Below are positions 1 to 7,403 of a stretch of 64,000 nucleotides of DNA, in pieces. Each line of letters begins with the position of its first letter. Within the stretch, counting starts at the first letter, position 1. The stretch covers positions 1-64,000 of the forward strand of contig NZ_JABVEB010000014.1 of assembly GCF_014323665.1 (NCBI RefSeq), written 5' to 3'. Source of the stretch: Actinomadura sp. HBU206391. GTDB lineage: Bacteria > Actinomycetota > Actinomycetes > Streptosporangiales > Streptosporangiaceae. A model generated the notes under the pieces. That model saw only the letters and a list, made by a program, of their open reading frames with translations. It did not search any database and was not told the origin of the DNA. The position numbers and the translations under genes were made by a program.

Positions 1-2
1 TG

Positions 3-566
3 CGCTACGACCACGGCGTGCTCGTCGTCCGCGACAAGCAGGGCCGGGGCGATTCCGGTCCGCGCGCCGTCGCGGAGCACCTGAACCACGATCTGCGGAC
101 CGCCGTGCGCGGGCTGCCCTCGGTGACCGCCGTGGTGGTCGGCGTCGGCCGGCCGTGCGCCGATCTCTCGGAGATTCGCTCGTCGTACGACGAGGCGGCG
201 CTGGCCGCCCGGGTCGCCGTGCAGCTCCCGGCGGTAGGCCCGGTCGCGTTCTGGTCGCAGCTCGGGATCTACCGGGTGCTGTCCCGGCTGACCAGCGAGG
301 AGATGCGCAACGCTTGCGTCCACCCCGGCCTGGAGAAGCTGCTCGGCGATCCGGCCAACCGGCCGCTGCTCGAGACGCTGGAGACCTATCTCGACCTGGC
401 CGGCAACGCCCACGCCACCGCGGAGCGGATGAACCTGCACCGTACGTCGCTGTACTACCGGCTGCAGCGGCTCGAGCAACTGGCCGGCACCGACCTGAAG
501 AACGGCAACGAGCGGCTGTCGCTGCACCTGGCGCTGAAACTCGCCCGGCTCACCGGGCCGGTGTAG
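3..566 (+). CDS. PucR/CdaR-type transcriptional regulator, C-terminal part (5' truncated)
   Basis: The reading frame is open to the left edge, so only the last ~187 residues are present. They match the C-terminal half of PucR/CdaR-family regulators: a GGDEF-like middle region (GVGRPCADLSEIRSSYDEA) followed by the family's helix-turn-helix, with LETLETYLDLAGNAHATAER and the HRTSLYYRLQRLE recognition helix. Such proteins regulate purine, amino-acid or secondary metabolism by binding DNA; the N-terminal sensing domain is outside the window, so the ligand cannot be guessed. It converges on the ABC permease gene, with a 52-bp gap. Confidence 0.85.
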   Translation, partial: RYDHGVLVVRDKQGRGDSGPRAVAEHLNHDLRTAVRGLPSVTAVVVGVGRPCADLSEIRSSYDEAALAARVAVQLPAVGPVAFWSQLGIYRVLSRLTSEEMRNACVHPGLEKLLGDPANRPLLETLETYLDLAGNAHATAERMNLHRTSLYYRLQRLEQLAGTDLKNGNERLSLHLALKLARLTGPV

Positions 567-569
567 CGA

Positions 570-624
570 TCCTGACCCGAGCAGCGTCCGCGGCGCGTCG
601 CGCACCCGACCACGCGGGTCAGGA
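570..624. terminator. possible bidirectional hairpin between convergent genes
   Basis: TCCTGACCCG (570-579) is repeated in inverted form at 615-624, giving a perfect 10-bp stem with a 35-nt loop. It spans the gap between the convergent PucR-like and permease genes, and the right arm includes the permease stop codon. The long loop and lack of a T-tract make termination uncertain. Confidence 0.35.
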
Positions 625-1848
625 GGATGCCAGCGCCTCGGTCGGGGGAAGACGGGCCGCGCGGCGGGCGGGATAGAGGCCGGCGACGGCGCCGATCACG
701 GCCGCGGCCACGGCGCCCCCGGCGATGGCCTGCACCGGTAGGACGAGCGGCCAGTCGCGATAGAGGGCATAACCGAGTGTGATGCCCACGCCGAGGAGCA
801 GCCCGATCACCGCGCCCAGAAGTGACAGGGTCACCGATTCGGTGAGGAACTGCAGGCGGATCTGGCGGCGGGTGGCGCCGAGGGCCCGGCGCAGCCCGAT
901 CTCCTGGCGGCGTTCGAGCACCGAGATGACCATGATGTTGGCGATGCCGACGCCGCCGACCAGGAGCGCCACGGCGCCGAGCGCGAGGAAGAGCCCGTTG
1001 AAGGCGGACTTCGCGGCGAGTCGCACGGTGAGCACGTCCGAGGGTCTGCTCACCGAGACGTCCTCGGGATGTTCGGGGTTGGCCGTGGCGGCGAGCACGG
1101 CGGCCACCGAGGCCACCGTGGAGTCCGTCGACCGTTCGTAGATGCTGGTGGGGTGCCCGTCGAAGCCCAGTGTCGCCGCGTACGGCCAGCCGATGAGAGC
1201 GGCCCGGTCGATCTCCGGGGCCAGCGGCAGGGGGTTGAGGACGCCGGTAACGGTCACCCAGCGGCCGGCGAGGAAGACCTGGTCGCCCGCGTGCGAGATG
1301 CCGAGCCGGTCGGCGGCGACCGCGCCCAGCACGACCGTGGGGTAGCGGGCCGTCGCGTCGTTCAGGAACGCGCCCGATCTCATCGCCGTACCGTCACCGC
1401 CCAGGGTGCCGAGCAGGTCGAGCCGGGTCGCCAGCACCGCGATGCCGCCCGTCTCAGCCGGTGCGATCTTGTCGGTGCGTCGCACGGTCGCCTCGGGCAC
1501 GGTGCCGACGGCCGACGCCGATATCACCCCGGGGATCCGCCGCACCATCCCGGTGGCGTCCTCGGGGAGCCGGGAGGTCTGCCCCAGCAGCGACTGGCCA
1601 GGTGTGACGGTGAGCAGATTGGTGCCGAGGCCCTCGATCTGCGCCAGCAGCCCGGCCCGGCTCACGGTGCTGATGCCCAGCACGGCGACGAGCGCCGCGA
1701 TTCCGATGGCGATGCCGAGCGCCGACAGCGCCGCGCGCAGTGGACGGCCGCGCAGTCCGCTGAGCCCCACCCGCAGAAGGTCGCCCGCGGGCAACCGCGT
1801 CGAATCGGGCAGCGGCACGGCCGAGGCCGTACGGGTGGTCGCGGTCAT
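619..1848 (-). CDS. MacB/FtsX-type ABC transporter permease
   Basis: Inner-membrane permease of a MacB-like exporter, 409 residues. An N-terminal membrane helix ([20 protein letters not shown]) is followed by an extracytoplasmic MacB-PCD-like domain. Three C-terminal helices contain the family hallmark [19 protein letters not shown]. Such permeases do not translocate substrate through the bilayer directly but couple ATP hydrolysis to an extracytoplasmic adaptor. The ATG overlaps the stop of the ATPase gene (ATGA), so the two are translationally coupled. It is the last gene of a lipoprotein/adaptor/ATPase/permease operon. The substrate is unknown. Confidence 0.9.
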   Translation of the reverse strand: MTATTRTASAVPLPDSTRLPAGDLLRVGLSGLRGRPLRAALSALGIAIGIAALVAVLGISTVSRAGLLAQIEGLGTNLLTVTPGQSLLGQTSRLPEDATGMVRRIPGVISASAVGTVPEATVRRTDKIAPAETGGIAVLATRLDLLGTLGGDGTAMRSGAFLNDATARYPTVVLGAVAADRLGISHAGDQVFLAGRWVTVTGVLNPLPLAPEIDRAALIGWPYAATLGFDGHPTSIYERSTDSTVASVAAVLAATANPEHPEDVSVSRPSDVLTVRLAAKSAFNGLFLALGAVALLVGGVGIANIMVISVLERRQEIGLRRALGATRRQIRLQFLTESVTLSLLGAVIGLLLGVGITLGYALYRDWPLVLPVQAIAGGAVAAAVIGAVAGLYPARRAARLPPTEALASS

Positions 1849-2621
1849 GAGCGGGCCTCCAGGCCCGGCCCGGTGTCCGCCGTCGCGACGGAGCCCGTTT
1901 CCCTGCCCGTTCCTGTGTCCTTGCCCTTGCCGGTCGTGTCGGTGCTCGTGCCGGTATCGGAGCGGATCCGGCCGTCCAGCATCTCCACCTGACGCGGCAT
2001 CGTGGCGGCGACGCCGGGGTCATGCGTGATGATCGCGACGGCGGTGCCCTCCTGGTTCAGATCGCTGAGGACCTGGATGATCCCGGCGCTGGTGGCCGAG
2101 TCGAGATTGCCGGTCGGCTCGTCGGCCAGCAGCAGCGAGGGCCGCCCGACGACCGCCCTCGCGATGGCCACCCGCTGTCGTTCCCCGCCGGAGAGCTGGT
2201 GCGGGAGGTGGCTCAGCCGATGGCCGAGCCCGACCCGCTCGAGCCGGTCCTCGGCGAGGGCGCGGCGGCGCCGCAGTGACGTGCCGCGGTAGAGGAGGCC
2301 GGTGGCCACGTTGTCGAGCGCGGACAGGTGACCGGTCAGGAAGAACTGCTGGAACACGAAGCCGATCCAGTGCGCCCTGATCGCGGCCAGCCGGCGGTCC
2401 GGCAGCTCGGCGATGTCATGTCCGCGGATCGAGACCAGCCCGGTGCTCGGCCGGTCGAGGGTGCCCATGAGGTTCAGCAGAGTGGACTTGCCCGACCCCG
2501 ACGGCCCGACGATGGCCAGCAGCTCGCCCGGACCGATGGTGAGCGACACTTCGCGCAGTGCCCGTACCCCTCCGGGATAGTCCTTCGATGCGGCGTGCAG
2601 CGCCACCACCGGTGCGGTCAT
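1845..2621 (-). CDS. ABC transporter ATP-binding protein (MacB/LolD type)
   Basis: Cytoplasmic ATPase of the exporter, 258 residues from the ATG at 2621. Visible motifs are Walker [10 protein letters not shown], the signature [14 protein letters not shown], Walker [13 protein letters not shown] and a final switch His (ITHDP). The frame is open further upstream, but the chosen ATG overlaps the stop of the adaptor gene as ATGA and begins a normal-length LolD-like protein. The C-terminus is a Thr/Gly/Asp-rich tail, longer than usual. It partners with the FtsX-like permease immediately downstream. Confidence 0.9.
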   Translation of the reverse strand: MTAPVVALHAASKDYPGGVRALREVSLTIGPGELLAIVGPSGSGKSTLLNLMGTLDRPSTGLVSIRGHDIAELPDRRLAAIRAHWIGFVFQQFFLTGHLSALDNVATGLLYRGTSLRRRRALAEDRLERVGLGHRLSHLPHQLSGGERQRVAIARAVVGRPSLLLADEPTGNLDSATSAGIIQVLSDLNQEGTAVAIITHDPGVAATMPRQVEMLDGRIRSDTGTSTDTTGKGKDTGTGRETGSVATADTGPGLEARS

Positions 2622-3751
2622 GGTCGGGGCACCTCGACCTTCGCGCCCTCGGCCAGCTCGCCGGCGACCTCGACCTTGCCGCCGGCGAAGACGCCGAGCC
2701 GCACCGGGACCCGCCGGGTACGGCCCGGGGAGTCGACGACGACCACCGCGTAGCCGAGGTCGGGCGTGGCGAGCAGGGCGTTGACCGGTACGGCCAGTAC
2801 TCCCTTGTGCAGGCTGCCGGTGAAGCCGACGGTGACCGGCGCGCCGTCGAGCCGACCGGCGGCCGATGGACGGTCGAGCGTGATGTGGACCGGGATGGTG
2901 GCGGTCTGGGTGCCCTGCCCGGTCTGCGGCTGTTCGCCGTCGCCCCCGCCGTCGCCGCTTATGGCCACGGTGCCGACCTTGCGGATCCGGCCGGTGGTCG
3001 CCTTCCCTCCGGGCAGTTCGACCTGTACCTTCGCGCCGGTGGCCGCCAGCCCCTGTAGGCTCACCGGAAGGTTCACCGTGATCTGGCGGGTGGTGCTCGA
3101 GGCGGTCAGCAGCGTGCCCTGGGCGGCGCCGCCGGCAGTGGCCTTCACGGTGGTGATCCGCAACGCACCGGGCTGCATGACGACCTCGCCGGGGTGCACG
3201 ACGCCGGTCTCGGCGACCCCCAGATCCTCCTGCCACCTTCTGACCGCGGTCGCGGTCGCGTAGCCGAAGTCGTCGTCGACGGTCAGGCCGTCGCCGTGAC
3301 CGAGCGCGGCGAGGTTGCCCTCCAGCTCGCGGACGTCCCGGCCGTCGGTCATGCCGATCCTCAGCTCCCGCCAGAGCGGCGTCGAGCCATAGAACAGCGG
3401 GACCTCGTGCCCGTCCACGCCGTACACCTGCTGCCCACGACGGATCACCGTTCCGACGGCGGGCAGCCAGGTGAGGCGGCCGGGCCCGGCGGCGACCACG
3501 GGGTAGGTCCCGGCGTAACCGAGCGTGCCGTCCACCTGGGTCCGGTCGGCCAGGTCGGTGCGCACGACGTCGGCCGTCGCGGCCGCAGGGGCGGCCGGGC
3601 GCTCATCGCCTGAGCCGTCCCGCACGACCATCAGGATCCCTGCGGCGCCGAGGGCGATCACGGCCGTGGCGGCGAGCGCGATGCGCCCGGGCCGGAGGCG
3701 GCGCGACGTCTTCTCCGGGCCGCCCGGCGGCGCGGGATCGAGCAGGGTCAT
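2618..3751 (-). CDS. Membrane-fusion-type adaptor with peptidoglycan-binding domain
   Basis: A 377-residue extracytoplasmic adaptor of the ABC exporter. A short cytoplasmic N-terminus is followed by one membrane helix ([20 protein letters not shown], about residues 26-45). A lipoyl/barrel-like region is next, interrupted by a PG_binding_1-like segment (residues ~120-170). The rest is HlyD/RND-adaptor-like beta domains, ending in a [18 protein letters not shown] hairpin typical of these adaptors. In actinobacteria such adaptors are commonly encoded with MacB-like ATPase and permease genes, as here. It starts 5 bp after the upstream lipoprotein gene and overlaps the ATPase start by 4 bp. Confidence 0.85.
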   Translation of the reverse strand: MTLLDPAPPGGPEKTSRRLRPGRIALAATAVIALGAAGILMVVRDGSGDERPAAPAAATADVVRTDLADRTQVDGTLGYAGTYPVVAAGPGRLTWLPAVGTVIRRGQQVYGVDGHEVPLFYGSTPLWRELRIGMTDGRDVRELEGNLAALGHGDGLTVDDDFGYATATAVRRWQEDLGVAETGVVHPGEVVMQPGALRITTVKATAGGAAQGTLLTASSTTRQITVNLPVSLQGLAATGAKVQVELPGGKATTGRIRKVGTVAISGDGGGDGEQPQTGQGTQTATIPVHITLDRPSAAGRLDGAPVTVGFTGSLHKGVLAVPVNALLATPDLGYAVVVVDSPGRTRRVPVRLGVFAGGKVEVAGELAEGAKVEVPRP

Positions 3752-3756
3752 CGCGC

Positions 3757-4347
3757 TCAGCCCCCGCTTCCGGCGGGAGTGGGCGCCGCTGCGTTCAGCT
3801 CTTTGCGGCAGACGCCCTGGGCTCTCTGGATGCGTACCTCGTCATCGGTCTCGCCGTTCCCGCTGATCTCCAGCGGCCGGCCCGGCTGTGGATCCGGGAC
3901 GTTCAGGCCTTGCCGCCGAAGGCACTCCGCCATCTTGACGCCTCGATCGTGAACCGCCGGGTCGTTCGGGTCGATGTCCTTTTTCGGGGAGTACTGCCGG
4001 CACGCCCGCATGGCGGCGTCGAATCTGCTCCGGTCGTCTCCCTCGTCGATCGTGATGCCCGTGGCACCGGGCTGCGGATCGGGCACGTCGAGGCCCTGCT
4101 GCCGCAGGCACTGGGCGAACTTCACCATCTGGTCCTGTGCGTTGAGCGTCGCCGTCGGCGATGGGCTCTTGGGGCCGCAGCCGGTCAGCCCGGCCAGCGC
4201 GAGGCCGGACAAGAGGCCCACCGCGGTGTGTCTGATGATCGGCGACCGCTCACCCGGCCGCGGCGTGCCGAGCGTCGCTCGCTGACGCATCTGCCGCGCG
4301 AGCCGCCGGTAGAGCGGGACACCGGGCCCCGCATCGAGTCGGAACAC
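3757..4347 (-). CDS. Lipoprotein with a GntR-like N-terminal remnant
   Basis: First gene of the exporter operon, 196 residues. The GTG start has a strong purine-rich ribosome site (GAGGGAGGCGAG). Residues 1-33 (FRLDAGPGVPLYRRLARQMR ... PRPGER) read like the start of a GntR/YtrA-family regulator, but the wHTH never follows. Instead a lipoprotein signal begins (GLLSGLALAGLTGC, lipobox LTGC). The mature part has two similar segments, FAQCLRQQGLDVPDPQPG and AECLRRQGLNVPDPQPG, each with a conserved Cys. Inference: a deletion joined gntR to the next lipoprotein gene. The hybrid N-region probably impairs export unless an internal GTG (near residue 43) is used. The function of this lipoprotein family is unknown to me. 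Confidence 0.7.
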   Translation of the reverse strand: MFRLDAGPGVPLYRRLARQMRQRATLGTPRPGERSPIIRHTAVGLLSGLALAGLTGCGPKSPSPTATLNAQDQMVKFAQCLRQQGLDVPDPQPGATGITIDEGDDRSRFDAAMRACRQYSPKKDIDPNDPAVHDRGVKMAECLRRQGLNVPDPQPGRPLEISGNGETDDEVRIQRAQGVCRKELNAAAPTPAGSGG

Positions 4348-4370
4348 CCTCGCCTCCCTCGGTTGTAGAG

Positions 4371-4386
4371 TACTAGTAAACTAGTA
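4371..4386. promoter_or_regulatory. 16-bp palindrome, probable operator of the ABC operon
   Basis: TACTAGT-AA-ACTAGTA is a perfect inverted repeat lying 24 bp upstream of the first operon gene. Its position and form suit a dimeric GntR/YtrA-type repressor, which fits the GntR-like first residues of the adjacent gene. The remaining gap (4387-4583) shows no gene. Confidence 0.6.
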
Positions 4387-4583
4387 GACCGAAGGAGCAA
4401 AGGGCAATGGCCGGTTGCCGGTGAGGCCGAGGGATCGTGCGCCGCGTCCGACGAACGGGGGCTGGGGGAGTTTCGGCAGACTCATGAACGGTGAGGGCCA
4501 CGGGGCCACGGCATGAGTCGGCGCGGCCCCATGGCGCTCATCCTGACCGTGCCTTGAATGGCACGTCGTCTCTCTTGGGCGGC

Positions 4584-5603
4584 TCAGCGGCCCTGGATCG
4601 AGATGGGCGCCCAGCGATTCGCCAGAAAGCGAACCCTGCCCTTCCCCTTGGGGGGAACATATGCGAGCACTTCGAGGCGCTCAATGGTCGTGAGTGACGT
4701 CTTCGCCGTGGAAACGCGGATATAGGGCCGCAGCAGATCGCCCCATTCATCGTGGTTCCACGTGATGTTGTTGCCACGACCGGTGTGGCGGAATGCCTCC
4801 TTCAGCTCGATGGCCGACCAGACGAGCGCGCCCCCCGAGGTGGTACGAACGGCATACGTGGGAACCGTCGATGCCGAGTAGCTTGCGGTGCCGGCCCAGC
4901 CATTGCGCTTGAAGACGGTCTTGTCCTCTCGCAGATTCCGATACCTCGTCTTTATCCAGGGGGTGAGAGTGAGCGAGCGATAGTGGCCACTGCGCGAACC
5001 GAGGTTCAGCACATCGGCCAGTGCACCGGAGATCCCGCCGGGCGGCAGCACCAGCGAGGCGTCGTCCTGGGGGGCGACCTCGGGGAAGTCGGCGACGTCC
5101 ACACCTCGTGCCAGGGGACCGGTGGCGGGGGCGGTCGTGAGCGGAGTATAGGCCGACCGCCATGGCCCGCCAGGCTTGTCCTGTACGAGGACGATGATGT
5201 CCCGCAGAGGCGTGTTCCCCCCTCGGTCGGTCATCGCCGCGAAGAACCACTTGGGGTGTCCGGTGAATTTCGGGCTGGCCACCAGCGGCGACCCGTACTT
5301 GTACGGGCTGATCGTCAGCTTGTTCGCCTTGAAGATCTTGTACTTCGCGGTCTGCATCTGCAGGGTGGAGCCGGTCGACGCGAGGGCCGCCAATTGGGGG
5401 GAGAGCCGCTTGTTCGCCCGGTTCACGCGAATCGCGTACTGCGAGAGCGCGCGCTTGGCCTCCGACACGCTCACAGCCGGGCTCGGTGAGGGTGGCGGAG
5501 GGATGGGAGCCGTTATCGGGGGACTGTCATTGATGAAGCCGCATGCGGCGGCCGGGGTCAAAGCGGCGAGCAGTATCGCGACGCGCCAGGTCGTGTCGAG
5601 CAA
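4584..5603 (-). CDS. Uncharacterised lipoprotein
   Basis: A 339-residue exported protein that I do not recognise by name. It starts at a TTG with GAGG about 9 bases upstream. The signal sequence VAILLAALTPAAAC ends in a lipobox-like AAAC, followed by a Pro-rich spacer (PITAPIPPPPSPSPA) and a mixed alpha/beta region to the end. The body contains a repeated aromatic/TW theme (WKTRYR-like, NGWAGTASY, NITWNHDEWGDLLRPY), resembling large actinobacterial cell-surface lipoproteins of unknown function. It stands alone on the reverse strand between the exporter operon and a sigma-factor pair. Confidence 0.7.
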   Translation of the reverse strand: MLDTTWRVAILLAALTPAAACGFINDSPPITAPIPPPPSPSPAVSVSEAKRALSQYAIRVNRANKRLSPQLAALASTGSTLQMQTAKYKIFKANKLTISPYKYGSPLVASPKFTGHPKWFFAAMTDRGGNTPLRDIIVLVQDKPGGPWRSAYTPLTTAPATGPLARGVDVADFPEVAPQDDASLVLPPGGISGALADVLNLGSRSGHYRSLTLTPWIKTRYRNLREDKTVFKRNGWAGTASYSASTVPTYAVRTTSGGALVWSAIELKEAFRHTGRGNNITWNHDEWGDLLRPYIRVSTAKTSLTTIERLEVLAYVPPKGKGRVRFLANRWAPISIQGR

Positions 5604-5650
5604 GGTGAATCCTCAGCGTGTTGACAGGTCATATCGGACGAAGGAGATCT

Positions 5651-5692
5651 TTCAAATTCGGTGCACCGGATTTTTCAAGTTAGGTGCACCGG
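5651..5692. repeat. two 19-bp direct repeats with GGTGCACC cores
   Basis: TTCAAATTCGGTGCACCGG (5651-5669) and TTCAAGTTAGGTGCACCGG (5674-5692) differ at two positions and are offset by 23 bp. Each holds the palindrome GGTGCACC. The second copy overlaps the last codons of the gene ending at 5680; the first lies just beyond it, in an AT-rich patch upstream of the lipoprotein gene. Confidence 0.6.
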
Positions 5693-6456
5693 GGAAATGG
5701 GGCGGCTTGGGGGCGAACGGGCTTGCTTCCGTCACCGTCGAGAGCGAGCCGACCCGCCCGTGGAGGGGGCCTCGGCCTCGCCGTGGGCTTGTCGGCCTTG
5801 CCTTTCGGCGTCGGTTCCAGCCTCTTTTTCGGCGGGGGCTGGAGCAGCGCGGCGCAGTAGCGCGCGACCTTTTTCTCGCTGCCCGCGGCCTTGATCAGTT
5901 TGGCGAATGCAGGGCCGTCCAGTGCCTCACCGGCTTTGCCGTTCCGCCTGTTCCGCTCGTACGCGCGGCAGAGGCCTTCCGAAGACGCCGAGGGGACCGG
6001 CGCCGGCCGCACCGTGCGGCCGGCGGTCCTCGAGGGCGTGGCCGCAGGAGGGCTCTGCCCCCGTGTGGCGGTGGGTGTCCGGTCGGGACGGTGGTGCTGA
6101 CCCGGCAGACTTCCGGTTCCGGTGGCGAGCGCCACGCCGCCGATGGTGGTGACCGCGAAAACGGCGACGGCCGCCTTCACCGTGAGCAGCCTCGCGAGTC
6201 CGGACCTGCCCGCCGAGCCCGTCGTGGATGCGGTGGGCGCCGTGGGTGTCACGGGTGCCGGCACCTGGCGTGCCCTTCGGAAGGCGGCCAAGGCGGCATC
6301 CTCCCCCCTCGGTGCCGCGTCGCGCGTGGATGAGGGCGCGGCCGCCTCGGCGAGGAGACGGGCGAGGGGATCCGGGTTCGTCGAAGCGCCGGACGGGGCG
6401 TCGCGAAGCAGTCGCTCGGCCCTCCGGCCGCTGATCCTGCGGCGGCGGACGCTCAT
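5680..6456 (-). CDS. Membrane protein encoded with an ECF sigma factor (possible anti-sigma)
   Basis: A 258-residue protein whose ATG overlaps the stop of the sigma-factor gene (ATGA), so it is probably co-translated with it. An Arg-rich cytoplasmic N-terminus of about 90 residues precedes one membrane helix (VKAAVAVFAVTTIGGVALATG). The outer part is Pro/Thr/Lys-rich with two Cys (GLCRAYERN and ARYCAALL). No zinc-binding HxxxCxxC motif is visible. Position and topology suggest an anti-sigma or sigma-modulating protein; this is inference only. The far C-terminus is low complexity (Pro/Lys/Arg). Confidence 0.65.
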   Translation of the reverse strand: MSVRRRRISGRRAERLLRDAPSGASTNPDPLARLLAEAAAPSSTRDAAPRGEDAALAAFRRARQVPAPVTPTAPTASTTGSAGRSGLARLLTVKAAVAVFAVTTIGGVALATGTGSLPGQHHRPDRTPTATRGQSPPAATPSRTAGRTVRPAPVPSASSEGLCRAYERNRRNGKAGEALDGPAFAKLIKAAGSEKKVARYCAALLQPPPKKRLEPTPKGKADKPTARPRPPPRAGRLALDGDGSKPVRPQAAPFPRCT

Positions 6457-7040
6457 CGCGCGTCCTTCGGCACTGCCGCATCCGACCCGGTCTCCAGGCG
6501 TCCGGCCAGTTCACGAAGGCCTCGATAGGCCGCGGTGCGGACCGCTCCTGGACTCTTGCCGAGCACTCGCCCTGCCTCCTTCGCATTCATGCCCATGACG
6601 ACGCGCAGCAGCACGGCCTCGGCCATGGGGCGTGGCAGCGTCGTGATCAGTGCCACGGCGTCGCCCTGGTCGATTCGGTCGAACGCCTCCTGGGCTTCAT
6701 GGTCATGGCCGGCGAGGTCCACCATCTCGTCGACGGGTGCGGGTTCTTCGGGGCGGCGTCCCCGGCGGCGCAGGAGGTCTATCGCACGGTTTCGCGCGAT
6801 GGCGGACGCCCAGCCGCGGAACTTGTCGTAGTCGCCGCGAAACGTTCTGTGGTCTCGCGCGATCTGACTCCACGCCTCCGCCGCCACGTCCTCGGCGTCG
6901 GCTCCCACCAGCGCGCGCAGGTAGCGGACGAGCCGAGGATGGAGATCGCGGAACACCATCCGGAACGCGTTCTCGTCGCCGTTCAGCGCCGCCGACAGGA
7001 CGTCGTCGAGGTCGGTGGTCGCGCCGTGTGGCTCAGCCAA
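6453..7040 (-). CDS. RNA polymerase ECF-subfamily sigma factor
   Basis: A 195-residue sigma-70 family factor with regions 2 and 4. Region 2 includes DAEDVAAEAWSQIARD and FRGWASAIARNRAIDLLRRR. Region 4 includes LPRPMAEAVLLRVVMGMNAKE and the HTH AGRVLGKSPGAVRTAAYRGL. The start is a TTG with AAGGGG immediately upstream; an ATG 35 bp further upstream opens a different frame that closes at this junction. It would direct RNA polymerase to a small extracytoplasmic-stress regulon. The overlapping downstream membrane protein is its probable partner. Confidence 0.85.
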   Translation of the reverse strand: MAEPHGATTDLDDVLSAALNGDENAFRMVFRDLHPRLVRYLRALVGADAEDVAAEAWSQIARDHRTFRGDYDKFRGWASAIARNRAIDLLRRRGRRPEEPAPVDEMVDLAGHDHEAQEAFDRIDQGDAVALITTLPRPMAEAVLLRVVMGMNAKEAGRVLGKSPGAVRTAAYRGLRELAGRLETGSDAAVPKDAR

Positions 7041-7403
7041 CCCCTTGCCTCTCGAGCGTGAACGTCTGCTTCATGGCGATGCAAGCGGTGAGAGTACTGG
7101 ACGATTCCTGCTAAGTCGGGCCGTGGACGATGCCGAGACGAACCGTGCTCAGCTCCAGGACGCGGCGCGCACCGGCGGCGGGCCGTGCCTGTGGCCCCAT
7201 GCGAACAGGCCGGAGTCTCCCGCTGTGACCAGGCATTTTGTGTGGCAACTAACGTTGCGCCTGCTTCATTCTGTGACAAAACCGGCGGCTGTGACGCTGT
7301 AGTTCACGGAGCCGGTATCGCAACCGTGCCTCCTACCCACCCCCCTGGGGATGCTCCGGTGGACACGAGGGGTCCGCCGGATGTTCGGAGAGTTCGGAGA
7401 GTA
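7041..7403. other. divergent intergenic region
   Basis: 363 bp between the sigma-factor gene (reverse) and the amidase gene (forward); it must hold both promoters. A small inverted repeat GCAAC-TAAC-GTTGC lies at 7245-7258. Just before the amidase start the sequence carries TTCGGAGAGTTCGGAGAG, a duplicated purine-rich site. No gene is supported here, although the amidase frame stays open upstream of its chosen start. Confidence 0.5.
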
